Shown here: positions 20,176-28,775 of the stretch, one piece after another | Layout of the letters: the number at the start of each line of letters is the position of its first letter | How positions within the stretch are numbered: position 1 is the first letter of the stretch | NCBI GenBank assembly: GCA_030448085.1 | Contig: JAUJNU010000003.1 | Location: 37,143 to 101,142 of the forward strand | From: Actinomycetota bacterium | GTDB lineage: Bacteria > Actinomycetota > UBA4738 > CADDZG01 > WHSQ01 | DNA length: 64,000 nucleotides | Reading direction: 5' to 3' | The notes under the pieces: generated by a model | The model's input: the letters and a program-made list of their open reading frames with translations, nothing else | What the model was told of the DNA's origin: nothing | The model's database searches: none | Translations under genes and position numbers: made by a program

Positions 20176-20943
20176 ATGGAAACGATGCTCGAGGTGAAGG
20201 GCCTCAAGAAGCAGTTTGGCGAGAAGGTTGCCGTTGGCGGGATCGATCTTCGGGTCGGGGCCGGCGAGCGGGTCGCGCTCCTGGGTCCGAACGGAGCGGG
20301 AAAGACCACGACGATCTTCATGCTGCTCGGCGTTATGTCTCCCGACGAGGGTACCGTGGAGATCGTCGGACATCGCCTGCCCGCGGAGCGAGCGGCAGCG
20401 ATGGAGAACGTCGGGTTCGCGGCCGGGTACATGCCCCTGACGCAACGGTTGAAGGTGATCGAGTTCTTGTCGATGTACGCCGATCTCTTTGGCGTCGAAC
20501 ACCGCGACGAGCGGATCGACTCCATGCTCGAGCGGTTCCGCATCTCTCACCTCAAGGGCCAGATGGGCGAGCAACTCTCTTCAGGTCAGCGCACGCTCGT
20601 CGGCATAGCGAAAGCAACCCTGCACCAGCCTTCGTTGCTCGTCCTCGACGAACCCACGGCATCCCTCGACCCGGACGTGGCGCTTCGTGTGCGTACCGGC
20701 CTTCAGGACTACTGCACCGAGCAGGGGGCAGCGCTGCTCGTCACGAGCCACAACATGACCGAGGTCGAGCGTCTGTGCGAACGCGTGATCTTCCTGTCGG
20801 CCGGCAAGGTGGCGGCAGATGGGTCGCCCCAGGAGGTCGCCTCGCGCTTCAGCATGGCGGACCTGGAGGGCGTGTTCCTCCATCTCGCTGAAGGTAGGGA
20901 CGCCCCGGCTGAGGAGAGGGCCCAGGAAGAGGCACGCCCATGA
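20176..20943 (+). CDS. ABC transporter ATP-binding protein (ABC-2/exporter type)
   Basis: A 255-residue ATPase. Walker A is GPNGAGKTTTIFML, the signature is LSSGQRTLVGIAKA, and Walker B with the catalytic Glu is LLVLDEPTASLDP, followed by the switch His in LVTSHNMTEVERLC. The relation is to the DrrA/NodI group that exports drugs or envelope polysaccharides or lipids. The stop overlaps the permease ATG by 4 nt, so one ATPase and one permease, probably acting as dimers, form the complete exporter. It diverges from the hydrolase gene with 41 bases between. Confidence 0.92.
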   Translation: METMLEVKGLKKQFGEKVAVGGIDLRVGAGERVALLGPNGAGKTTTIFMLLGVMSPDEGTVEIVGHRLPAERAAAMENVGFAAGYMPLTQRLKVIEFLSMYADLFGVEHRDERIDSMLERFRISHLKGQMGEQLSSGQRTLVGIAKATLHQPSLLVLDEPTASLDPDVALRVRTGLQDYCTEQGAALLVTSHNMTEVERLCERVIFLSAGKVAADGSPQEVASRFSMADLEGVFLHLAEGRDAPAEERAQEEARP

Positions 20944-21767
20944 GCCGAGCCGAGGTGGCACCGGCTCGGTCGGACGCACGGGCCTCGTGGCTGAGGATCC
21001 GTGCCGTCGCGGTCAGACACGCCTACACGCTGAGGCGCTCGCCCCACAGGTTGTTCGACCTTACGATCTGGCCACTGGTCGACGTGCTGCTCTTCGGCTC
21101 GATAGGTGTCTTCGTCGGTGGACGGGCCGGCGGCACCACGGCGTTCGGCTATCTCCTGTCGGGCGTGGTCCTGTGGCACGTCGTCTACCAGGCCCAGATC
21201 GGAGCCTCCACGGGGTTCCTGGAGGAGACGTGGTCGCGCAACCTCCTGAACCTCATGGTGACCCCACTGAGGGAGAGCGAGTACGCCGCCGGAGTGATCC
21301 TGTTCGGCCTCGTGAAGATTGCGGCAGGTGTCGGAGTGGTGGCCGTCACTGCCATCGCGTTCTTCGCCTTCGACATCACCGACCTGGGGCTCGGGTTGAT
21401 CCCCATCGTGGCGATACTGCTGGTCGTCGGGTGGGTGATAGCGGTCTTCGTCGTGGGGCTCGTGTTGCGTTTCGGCGCCGGGGCCGAGGCGCTTGCGTGG
21501 GGCCTCATGTTCGCGGTGATGCCCCTGTCCGGCGTGTTCTACCCACCGGAGGCGCTCCCGGCGTTCCTGCGTCCGGTCTCCCTTGCCCTTCCCACAACCC
21601 ACGCCTTTGCGGCGGCTCAGGAGCTGTACGACGGGCACGGGATGAACTGGGGGAAGATCGGGATAGCGGCTGCCTCCGCCCTCGTCTGCGCCCTCGCTGC
21701 AGGGTTCTTCCTCGCCCGCATGTTCCGGCTGTTCCGGGCCCGCGGGTACATCACCCGCTACTCCTAG
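20940..21767 (+). CDS. ABC-2 type permease
   Basis: A 275-residue membrane protein with about six hydrophobic helices, including LTIWPLVDVLLFGSIGVFV, GVVLWHVVYQAQIGAS and VGVVAVTAIAFFAFDI. The segment AVMPLSGVFYPPEALPAFLR is the family signature before the last helix. It pairs with the ATPase encoded just upstream. Substrate not indicated by neighbours. Confidence 0.9.
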   Translation: MSRAEVAPARSDARASWLRIRAVAVRHAYTLRRSPHRLFDLTIWPLVDVLLFGSIGVFVGGRAGGTTAFGYLLSGVVLWHVVYQAQIGASTGFLEETWSRNLLNLMVTPLRESEYAAGVILFGLVKIAAGVGVVAVTAIAFFAFDITDLGLGLIPIVAILLVVGWVIAVFVVGLVLRFGAGAEALAWGLMFAVMPLSGVFYPPEALPAFLRPVSLALPTTHAFAAAQELYDGHGMNWGKIGIAAASALVCALAAGFFLARMFRLFRARGYITRYS

Positions 21768-21776
21768 CTGCGGCCC

Positions 21777-22832
21777 CTAGAAGGCGAGGGCGGTGTCGTT
21801 GCGGGCGATGATCAGCAACTGGTGGGTTCCCGTGATGACGAGGTCCGATGGTGGATTGATGAGGAACTTGCCGTCCTCTTTGGTGACTCCCACCAGCAGA
21901 CAGTCGTACTGGGCCTTCATATCGCTGATCGCGGCCGCCAGGTGCTTGCCCTGGATGGCCGCCGGGGCCTCTATCGAGTAGAACTCGCTGCCTTCGGGGT
22001 GGGTCAGCAGATCCGTCACGACCCTGCTGACCCCGTGAGTGACGGCCGCACCTGCCAGGAGCGCACCGGTGACCTCTGCGCTCACGATGAGCTCGTTGGC
22101 CTTGGTCCTTTCGAAGTGCTGGCGGTTCTCCGACCTGATGACCTCGACGCAGGTGTAGCACTCGGGGACGATGCTCTCGATCGCGAGGGTGGTGAGCAGC
22201 GTCTTCGCATCGACGTCGTCCGGCCCCATCGACTGGTTCGTTGCATCCGCAAGGATGAGGGCGGTGCTGGCCTCGGTGATCCCGGCCCGACCGAGGTCCC
22301 TGGCGTCGCTGGGATTGCCCTGGACGAAGTAGGCAGCCTCGTCGCGGGTGGGCTTCGAGTCGAGCGGCGCGAGGATCACCACGTCCCTGGGATCCTCGAC
22401 CTCCTTCGCCCGCAGCTCGCGCAGGATCTCGTCCCCCTTCGAGTTCCAGCCGGCGATGACTATGTGCCCTCGGAGCTTCACTGCGCCCAAGCCTCTCTCC
22501 CTTCGAAAGACGATCTGCAAGAGCTTAGATGCGATGGCCCCGGTCACCATCGCCACGAAACCCAGGGCGATCACGATCACGATGTAGTAAGCGACGAGCC
22601 CGCCGGCCGTCGAGATCGACTTCGAGGAGGCCTGCTCCGCTACCGTGCGACCGAGCCAGTCGAAAGCCGACCAGAACCCGGTTATCTCTGGGTTGCTGGG
22701 GGACTCGGCGAAGTAGAAAAGGAGCGCGCACAGGAATAGGACGCCCACCGCCGCGGCCGCTCCCTTGAACAACGGAGTGCTCAGAAAGCGGCGTAAGCGG
22801 GTGGGGGCGCGTCTCGGCTTCACAGCTGCCAT
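21777..22832 (-). CDS. Two-TM plus RCK (TrkA-N) domain protein without a potassium selectivity filter
   Basis: A 351-residue protein with the plan of two-helix RCK potassium channels: TM1 AAAAVGVLFLCALLFYF, a pore-loop region, TM2 AYYIVIVIALGFVAMVTG, then a Rossmann RCK domain (LRGHIVIAGWNSKGDEIL) and a C-terminal TrkA-C-like part. The pore loop reads WLGRTVAEQASSKSISTAGG where a channel would have TTVGYGD. It therefore resembles the CASTOR/POLLUX type of RCK protein rather than a classical potassium channel. Ion selectivity is unknown. A -10-like box 7 nt before ATG supports the start. It converges on the ABC permease gene. Confidence 0.8.
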   Translation of the reverse strand: MAAVKPRRAPTRLRRFLSTPLFKGAAAAVGVLFLCALLFYFAESPSNPEITGFWSAFDWLGRTVAEQASSKSISTAGGLVAYYIVIVIALGFVAMVTGAIASKLLQIVFRRERGLGAVKLRGHIVIAGWNSKGDEILRELRAKEVEDPRDVVILAPLDSKPTRDEAAYFVQGNPSDARDLGRAGITEASTALILADATNQSMGPDDVDAKTLLTTLAIESIVPECYTCVEVIRSENRQHFERTKANELIVSAEVTGALLAGAAVTHGVSRVVTDLLTHPEGSEFYSIEAPAAIQGKHLAAAISDMKAQYDCLLVGVTKEDGKFLINPPSDLVITGTHQLLIIARNDTALAF

Positions 22833-22839
22833 CGACGCA

Positions 22840-22845
22840 AAACTA
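22840..22845 (-). promoter_or_regulatory. Predicted -10 box, leaderless start of the RCK gene
   Basis: TAGTTT on the minus strand ends 7 nt before ATG 22832. Confidence 0.45.
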
Positions 22846-22892
22846 CAGTCAGGACGTGGCCTTGGCTACAGGGATGGGTCGTTGATCGAGCT

Positions 22893-23351
22893 CTATCTGA
22901 CGAAGGAGCGGACCTTCACGTCTAGCTCTCCCCGGGGCAGGCCCTTCTTCTGCAGCAACAGGACGAAGCTGCGGGGGCGCCAGTCATCGGTGCAGGCTCC
23001 GTCGGCCGGAGCGTCCACCCGCAGGCGCACGATCAACTCTCTCTCCTCCCGCCTGAGAACCACGTTCTCGAAGTACTTCGGACAGGACCCGGACTCGTGG
23101 GTGGCGACGAAGACGACCCTTCGGTTGCTGAAGTTGACGGGGGGCCGCTCCCCCTTGAACCCGAACCTCTCCCACTGCCGCCGGTACTCGGCCTTGTCCC
23201 GCACGTACTCGGTGATGTTGGCGTAGGTGTGCATCGGCCGGGCCCGGCCCCGCCTCAGAACCTCGGTCGGAACGACTTCTCCGGCGAGGGCCGTCGTGCC
23301 CAGCAGGCCCACCAGCAGCGCCACTGCGATCGATCGAGTCAGACGAGTCAT
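22893..23351 (-). CDS. Secreted protein resembling the PrcB C-terminal domain
   Basis: A 152-residue exported protein. Residues 1-23 are a signal peptide (IAVALLVGLLGTTALAGEV). The mature part contains NFSNRRVVFVATHESGS, then alternating strands and a pair of Cys residues (SGSCPKYF and DGACTDDW) that could form a disulfide. The pattern of a VVFVAT strand followed by a Cys-containing end recalls the protease-complex PrcB C-terminal domain; this is a weak, pattern-level match. GGGAGG precedes the ATG. Extracytoplasmic, function unknown. Confidence 0.6.
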   Translation of the reverse strand: MTRLTRSIAVALLVGLLGTTALAGEVVPTEVLRRGRARPMHTYANITEYVRDKAEYRRQWERFGFKGERPPVNFSNRRVVFVATHESGSCPKYFENVVLRREERELIVRLRVDAPADGACTDDWRPRSFVLLLQKKGLPRGELDVKVRSFVR

Positions 23352-23428
23352 CGAGAACCTCCCTAGTCGAGTCGAGTCTAAGACTTCGCTGGGCCGGGAA
23401 AGGTTCCCGCCCGGCCAGGCTTTGTCGC

Positions 23429-23434
23429 TAGGCT
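23429..23434 (+). promoter_or_regulatory. Predicted -10 box, leaderless start of the small Cys protein gene
   Basis: TAGGCT ends 6 nt before ATG 23441. Confidence 0.4.
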
Positions 23435-23440
23435 CGGGCG

Positions 23441-23668
23441 ATGGAGTGCGTGACGTCGGCCGCAGGGGTGAGGCAGCCCGGCGCGGGCGAGCTGGCGGAT
23501 GGTTTGCCGGAGGGCACGCTCCACGCCTTCGATACCGACCGCAACCAGACCGCTTGCGGCTTGCCGGGGGAGGACCAGGTCGTCTTCCCCCACATCTCGT
23601 GGAAGGGCGGCCTGGGGTTGGAGCTGGAGAGGTGCGCAGAGTGCATCCACCAGACGATGGATCGCTAG
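23441..23668 (+). CDS. Small Cys-containing hypothetical protein
   Basis: A 75-residue protein with ALPHA-like short segments and the pattern HAFDTDRNQTACGLPGEDQ, VVFPHISWKGG and RCAECIHQTM. A TACG motif with a later CxxC is common in short uncharacterised actinobacterial proteins and may bind a metal. It lies between a secreted-protein gene on the other strand and an epimerase 22 nt downstream. The predicted leaderless promoter and codon composition favour a real gene. Confidence 0.6.
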   Translation: MECVTSAAGVRQPGAGELADGLPEGTLHAFDTDRNQTACGLPGEDQVVFPHISWKGGLGLELERCAECIHQTMDR

Positions 23669-23689
23669 GCCCGCGAGGATGAGTAGCAG

Positions 23690-24634
23690 GTGAGGGTTCT
23701 GGTAGCAGGTGCTTTAGGGGACCTTGGCTCGAAGACCTCTGCCCTCCTGCTCGCCGCCGGCCACGAGGTCCACGCCCTGACCCGCTCGAGGGTCGCGGAG
23801 CTCCGAGAGCGGGGACTGCATCCGGCTCAAGGCGACCTCTTCGACAGAGAAGCGATCTCGGCTGTCGTCGCGGCGGTCCAGCCGGAGGCGGTCGTGCAAC
23901 TTCCGATCGCGCTGCCCGAGAGGGGGCCGATCAGGGCGCGCGAGCTGGCTCCCACGAACCGCCTTCGAACCGAAGGAACGAGGAACCTGCTCGACGCTTC
24001 GGTCGCCGCCGGAGTGTCCCGGTACGTTGCGGAGTCAATCGTCGCTATCTACGGCTACGGGGACAGGGGCGAAGAAAGGCTCGACGAAGGTTCCCCGACC
24101 CCTGCGCACACCGACTTCGAGATGCTCCGACCGGCGGTCGAGGCCATCCACGCCGAAGAGGAGATGGTCCTCGGGGCGGCGAGGAAGGGCCTCATCGAGG
24201 GGATGGTTGCAAGGGTCGGTTTCTATTACGGCGCCGGCGTCGGCTCTACCCACTACATGGCGAGGTGGCTCCGGCGAGGCCTCCTTCCGATGCCCAAGCA
24301 AGCCGGGGCGGTCCCCTGGGTCGAGCTCTCGGATGCGGCCAGTGGAGTGGCCTGCGTTCTCGAGGCGGGGGCATCCGGCGAGACCTACAACATCGTCGGC
24401 GATGAGAGCTTGGGGTTCGTTGATTTCACGCGGGAGCTGGCGCGGCAGCTCGGGACCCGGGGCCCGTGGGTGGTCCCTGCAGGGTTGGTCAAGGCGTTCA
24501 GCGGATATCTGGCCGTGATGAACGAAACGAGGCTCCACGTGTCCAACCGCAAAGCCCGAGAGGAGCTTGGCTGGCGCCCCCGGTTCCCGACGGTGAGGGA
24601 GGGGTTAGAGGGGGCCGCGCCGCTGCTCCGCTAA
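23690..24634 (+). CDS. NAD-dependent epimerase/dehydratase (extended SDR)
   Basis: A 314-residue Rossmann protein. It starts with GTG giving VRVLVAGALGDLGSKTSALL, the nucleotide-binding glycine motif in slightly altered form (GALGDLG). The active-site region has YVAESIVAIYGYGDRG in place of a canonical YxxxK, so catalysis is uncertain. Later parts have GVGSTHYMARWLRRGLLPMP and ETYNIVGDES, typical of atypical SDRs and nucleoside-diphosphate-sugar epimerases. Substrate unknown. It converges on the next gene with 13 bases between. Confidence 0.82.
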   Translation: MRVLVAGALGDLGSKTSALLLAAGHEVHALTRSRVAELRERGLHPAQGDLFDREAISAVVAAVQPEAVVQLPIALPERGPIRARELAPTNRLRTEGTRNLLDASVAAGVSRYVAESIVAIYGYGDRGEERLDEGSPTPAHTDFEMLRPAVEAIHAEEEMVLGAARKGLIEGMVARVGFYYGAGVGSTHYMARWLRRGLLPMPKQAGAVPWVELSDAASGVACVLEAGASGETYNIVGDESLGFVDFTRELARQLGTRGPWVVPAGLVKAFSGYLAVMNETRLHVSNRKAREELGWRPRFPTVREGLEGAAPLLR

Positions 24635-24647
24635 GAAAAAAGCTGCT

Positions 24648-25127
24648 TCAGCCATCGCGCCACCGGGTGAAGGCTCCCAGCAGGTCTGCGCCGCCTTTGG
24701 GTGGATCCTTCACCTCCAACCACGAGGCCCTTTTCTTGTCGTCCAGGACCACCCATTCGTAGCCGTACATCCGGGGACCTGCCCAATGAGGGTCGACCCA
24801 TCTCTCTGCGGTTAGCTCGGCGACGACGGCGTAACCGATCTTGGGCCTTCCCGCCCAGAACCCCCCGAGGTCGTGGATGGGTGAGCCGGCCGTTCGGCGC
24901 CTGATCTCGGCGATCGAGGAGAACACGCCCATCCAGGCGATCTTGACCTGAGCTCTACCGACGACGAGCCCCCCGTGGAGCTTGATCCACACGACGTCTC
25001 GAGGAAATGCCCCCGTCTTGTAGGCCGGGCCGGCGCTGGCCCGGGTCTCGACCGCATATCCCAGTCGCGGAGCGCGGCCCGACTTCGTCAGATGCTCCAG
25101 CTTCCTTATCAGGACGTGTTCGGCCAT
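24648..25127 (-). CDS. Hypothetical protein, possibly PUA/EVE-like fold
   Basis: A 159-residue protein starting MAEHVLIRKLEHLTKSGRA. It alternates short strands with Trp/Gly-rich turns (VVWIKLHGGLVVGRAQVK, DLGGFWAGRPKIGYAVVAEL, GYEWVVLDDKK). The pattern suggests an ASCH/PUA/EVE-like small beta-barrel of the sort that binds modified nucleic acids, but no diagnostic residue was recognised. A longer start at 25166 adds residues without similarity; ATG 25127 is preferred. No operon partner. Confidence 0.6.
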   Translation of the reverse strand: MAEHVLIRKLEHLTKSGRAPRLGYAVETRASAGPAYKTGAFPRDVVWIKLHGGLVVGRAQVKIAWMGVFSSIAEIRRRTAGSPIHDLGGFWAGRPKIGYAVVAELTAERWVDPHWAGPRMYGYEWVVLDDKKRASWLEVKDPPKGGADLLGAFTRWRDG

Positions 25128-25241
25128 CCCTGAAGTATCCGCCCGCACGGGTAACCGTGCCCACACTTCTAGTTCTCCAGGAGATCAAGCCCTAGGCCAC
25201 ATTCCTGGCGCGGTTGGAGAGGAGTTTCGCGCCGCCCTCAG

Positions 25242-25270
25242 AAAACAAAAGGCCCCCGTTTCCGGGGGCC
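25242..25270 (-). terminator. Intrinsic terminator after the initiator tRNA
   Basis: On the minus strand GGCCCCCGGAAACGGGGGCC forms an 8-bp GC stem with a GAAA tetraloop, followed by TTTTGTTTT. It begins 4 nt after the tRNA 3' CCA. Confidence 0.9.
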
Positions 25271-25274
25271 TTCT

Positions 25275-25351
25275 TGGTTGCAGGGGCGGGATTTGAACCC
25301 GCGACCTCCGGGTTATGAGCCCGGCGAGCTACCAGACTGCTCCACCCTGCC
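25275..25351 (-). tRNA. Initiator tRNA-fMet (CAT anticodon)
   Basis: A 77-nt tRNA with a full cloverleaf. The anticodon stem carries three consecutive G-C pairs around the loop (GGGCTCATAACCC), the hallmark of initiator tRNA. The T arm is CGGGTTCAAATCCCG. The first acceptor pair is mismatched (G1 opposite A72), as required for formylation and exclusion from elongation, although bacteria more often have C1. The 3' CCA is encoded. It stands alone with its own terminator. Confidence 0.95.
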
Positions 25352-25528
25352 CCTGCAAGATAACAGGCAGCGGGCAGCGCCAACTGCAGGGACCGCCCGC
25401 TGCGGTGCCTCCGCCCAACGTTCTTTGGGCATCCCGGTCGCACAACGCCCATGACCCCCAAAGATCAAGACGGCGACCCGGAGGAACGCCGCCTAGCGGC
25501 CGGAGAGGGCCTGGGCCTGCTCAGTAGC

Positions 25529-28355
25529 TCACCAACACGCTCGATCCTTCGCGTACCTGGTGAAGTCCCCTTCGGCCAGGGCCTCCCTGAGCCTTCTCGT
25601 AGAGACAGCCGGCCTGGGCGATAATCTCGTCGAGGTCCCCGTCGGGGGCCAGGTCATCCTCCGTGGGGCTGGGCGCCGGCGAGGGCGTTGGTGAACCGGA
25701 CGGCACCGGCGACGGCGATGGCGAGGGGTCCGGATCAGGGTCGGTCCCGTCGGTGCCGGCGCCGAGGAGGTCCCTCAGGGCATCCTCGAAGGTGTCGGCC
25801 ATCACGACCTCTTCGCCCAGGACCAGCACCACCTTCTTCAGCTCGGGGATGCCGACGTTCTCGGCGGTGATGAAGAGCGGCTGGACGTAGAAGGATCGCA
25901 TCCTCGATCGGCAGGATCACGAGCGAGCCGAACTGCACGGACGAGCCCTGGCTCCCGAGAAGCGTCAGGACCGGTGATATCTCTGTGTCCTGGTTGATGA
26001 GGTTGTCGACCTGCTGGGGGCCGGGGATGGTGCTCGGCGAGAACCGCAGGGACACGAGCTCGCCGTAATGCTCGGGGTCCGAGCAGGCGAGAGGTCGAGA
26101 TCATGTTGTCGCGGTCCCTCGGGGTGAAGGGGCGGGAGAGGACGAACTCCTGCTCGGTCTCCCCCGGCACTTCGAAGGAGGTAGACGGGATTGATGGCGG
26201 TGTCCGCCGCCTCCGTCGAGCCGAACCCGGACACGGTCGGCGACTGTGGGACCTCCGCGTCCTCGTTCGAGTAGAAGTCGATCGGGCTGTCCATGTGGTA
26301 CCTGCGGTAGACCTCCGACTGCATCTTGAAGAGGTCCTCGGGATAGCGGAAATGAGCCCGCAGGTCCTCGGAGGGGGCCCCCGCAGTGAAGAGCGCCGGG
26401 CAGGCCCCGGCCCACGCGTGGATGCGCGGGTCCTCGGGATCGACGATGTGGAAGTTCATGGTCCCGTCGTAGGCGTCGACGGTCACCTTGACCGAGTTCC
26501 TCACGTAGTTCATGCGGCCGTCGAGCGCACCGCTCTCACTACTGTCGACCACCTCGCCCGCATCGAACCTTTGTGAGTAGGGGTACCACTCGGTGGCCGT
26601 GTACCCGTCGATGATCCACAAGAGACGGCCGTCGATCACTGCGAGGTAGGGGTCGCTGTCGAGCCGGAGGAAGGGAGCAGCCCGGCGGACCCTGTCCCTT
26701 ACGTTCCTGTAGACGAGGATCCTCGAGTCACCCGAGATGAGGCCGGACAGCACGAGGTTCGGGTCGCTCTCTCTGACCGCGAAGGCGAGCCTGCGGAAGA
26801 GGTTCCCCACGGGCACACCCCCGACCCCCTCGTAGGTGCTCCGCTGCACCTCGCCGCCCTCGAGCGGGTAGTCGGTCTCCTGCTGCTTCGACCTCACGAC
26901 CGAGTACTCGTCGGCATCGAAGCCCTCGCCGAAGTAGATGCGGGGCTGGTCCACCTGCAGCGACTCGGCCCCCTCGACCGCCTGCCCCGGCACATCGCGC
27001 ACGAGGAAGCTCGGCTGGCCGGCCGAGGTGCTGGCATTGGCGAGACTCGCGACGAGCCCGAAGCCGTGGGTGTAGACGAGGTGCCTGTTCTGCCACGACC
27101 GGGAGGTCTCCGCGTCCTCCAAGGAAAGCTCACGGGCGGAGAGCAGGACCTGGCGCGGCTCGCCGCCGACCTCATAGCGATCGACGTCGACGTCCTCGAA
27201 CCTGTAGTAGGTACGGATCGACTGCAGCTGGGCGTACGCCTGCTGGAGGACACCCGGATCCCACAAACGCACGTTCTGCAGCGCCGAGCCGTTCGCCTCC
27301 GCCTCTTCCGCCGTCAGATCGCCGGTGCCGGGATAGTCCTGGACCTCCACCTCGGACAGGTCGAAGCCCGCCCTCGTCATATCGATGTTCCGGCGGATGT
27401 ACGGCTCCTCACGCTGCGGCTCCTGAGGCTCGACCGAGAACTGCTGGATCGCGAGTGGCCACAGGGTCCCCGCCGCTAGGGAGAAGAACAACCAGATCGC
27501 GATCGCGGTCAGCGGAAGGGACAAACGCCTCACGCGGATGTTCACGAGGAACAGCAGGGCCGAGACGACCGAGATGATCGCCAGCAGGCGGAGGGCGGGG
27601 AGCTGGGCCTCTACGTCCGTGTAGCTGGCGCCGGTGACCACCCCCCGCTCGGAGAAGTTGAGGCCATAGGTCCCGAGCCAGTACTGCGCGGCCTTGACAA
27701 GGGCGAGAAGGCCGAGGAGCACCGAGACGTGCGCGAGGGCGCCCGAGAGCACCCCGCGCCAGCCGATCTCGGGACGGATCGAGCCGTAGAAGTAATGGGC
27801 CCCCAGAGACAGGACGAGTGAGGCGATGAGGGCGAACCAGATCCAATCGCTTATCTGGTTGAGGAAAGGCAGCTCGAAGACGTAGAAGCCGATGTCCTTG
27901 CCGAACTGGGGGTCCGAGGCACCGAACGAAACCCTGTTGGACCACAGAAGGAAGGTCTGCCAGGCGGTGCTGGCCCCGAAGCCCGACAGCAGGCCGACGG
28001 TAACGGCCACGGCGAGCCGGATCCAACGGGCGAAGGGGAGCAACTGCTCCCGATAGCGCTGCATCGGGTCCATCCGCCCCGCCAGGGAGAGGTTGCCGGG
28101 CCGGTAGGCGGGAGCGATCCGCTCGGCGATCTTGAGGTTCGCCCAAACGATGGCGGCGGTCAGGACGCCCACCCCGAGCCCGACGAGGAACTGCGTGCGC
28201 AAGCTCGTCCACAGCACGGAGGTGAACCCGACCTCGTCGAACCAAAGGACGTCCGTATAGAAACGCGCGGAGGTGAACAGGACGAAAAGAGTTAAGAGCA
28301 CCGCCGCGAAGATGACGCCGCGCTTGTTCCCCCTTGCAGGAGGTCTGGTGCTCAT
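25529..28355 (-). CDS. UPF0182 family large membrane protein, frameshifted near the 3' end
   Basis: A polytopic membrane protein of about 940 residues, of unknown function, common in Actinobacteria. Seven or so hydrophobic helices fill the first 300 residues (VIFAAVLLTLFVLFTSAR, FLVGLGVGVLTAAIVWANL, LAVAVTVGLLSGFGASTAW). A long extracytoplasmic region follows (LWDPGVLQQAYAQLQSIRTY, TYTHGFG-like VYTHGFGLVAS, LDSDPYLAVIDGRLLWI). The frame is open from 28355 to about 26180. It then shifts near 26180, 26080, 25900 and 25590; the last segment carries a Pro/Ser-rich linker and ends FTRYAKDRACW with stop TGA at 25531. Indels, not decay, are likely. A leaderless-type -10 box lies 6 nt before ATG. Confidence 0.88.
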
Positions 28356-28361
28356 GAGAGG

Positions 28362-28367
28362 AGCGTA
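28362..28367 (-). promoter_or_regulatory. Predicted -10 box, leaderless start of the UPF0182 gene
   Basis: TACGCT on the minus strand ends 6 nt before ATG 28355. Confidence 0.45.
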
Positions 28368-28415
28368 AACGGATACGGGAGCAACAGCGCAGAGCCCCCG
28401 CAGGATGCTCGCGCC

Positions 28416-28775
28416 TTAGCTGCCCGCCAGACGCTTTCGGATGCGCTCGATGAGCTCGTCCGGGCTGAAGGGCTTGCCGACGAACTCGGCGCCCTCCCAC
28501 CCCTTCCGATCCCCGGCCATCCCACTGAGGACGAGCACGGGGATGCCTCTCGTGGCCTCATCGTCCCGCAGATGCTTGAAGACTTCCTTGCCCTCCATCT
28601 TGGGCATGATCTGATCGAGGAGGATCGCAGCGGGAAGAAGAGCCTTCGCTTTCTCGAGCGCCTCCTCGCCGTTGCTGGCGCAAACGACCTCGAACCCCCC
28701 GTCCTTCAGGACGAACTCCAATGTCATCCGGACGCTGGGGTCATCCTCAGCGACCAGGATGACCTCTTCGCTCAA
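28416..28775 (-). CDS. CheY-like response regulator receiver
   Basis: A single receiver domain of 119 residues with all key residues: the acidic pair in LVAEDDPSVR, the phospho-acceptor Asp in ILLDQIMPKMEGKEVF, Ser in VLVLSGMAG and Lys in FVGKPFSPDEL. There is no output domain, so it must act by protein contact. It starts 4 nt inside the end of the FecR-like gene. With the histidine kinase two genes upstream on the same strand, a phosphorelay is the simplest reading. Confidence 0.92.
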   Translation of the reverse strand: MSEEVILVAEDDPSVRMTLEFVLKDGGFEVVCASNGEEALEKAKALLPAAILLDQIMPKMEGKEVFKHLRDDEATRGIPVLVLSGMAGDRKGWEGAEFVGKPFSPDELIERIRKRLAGS

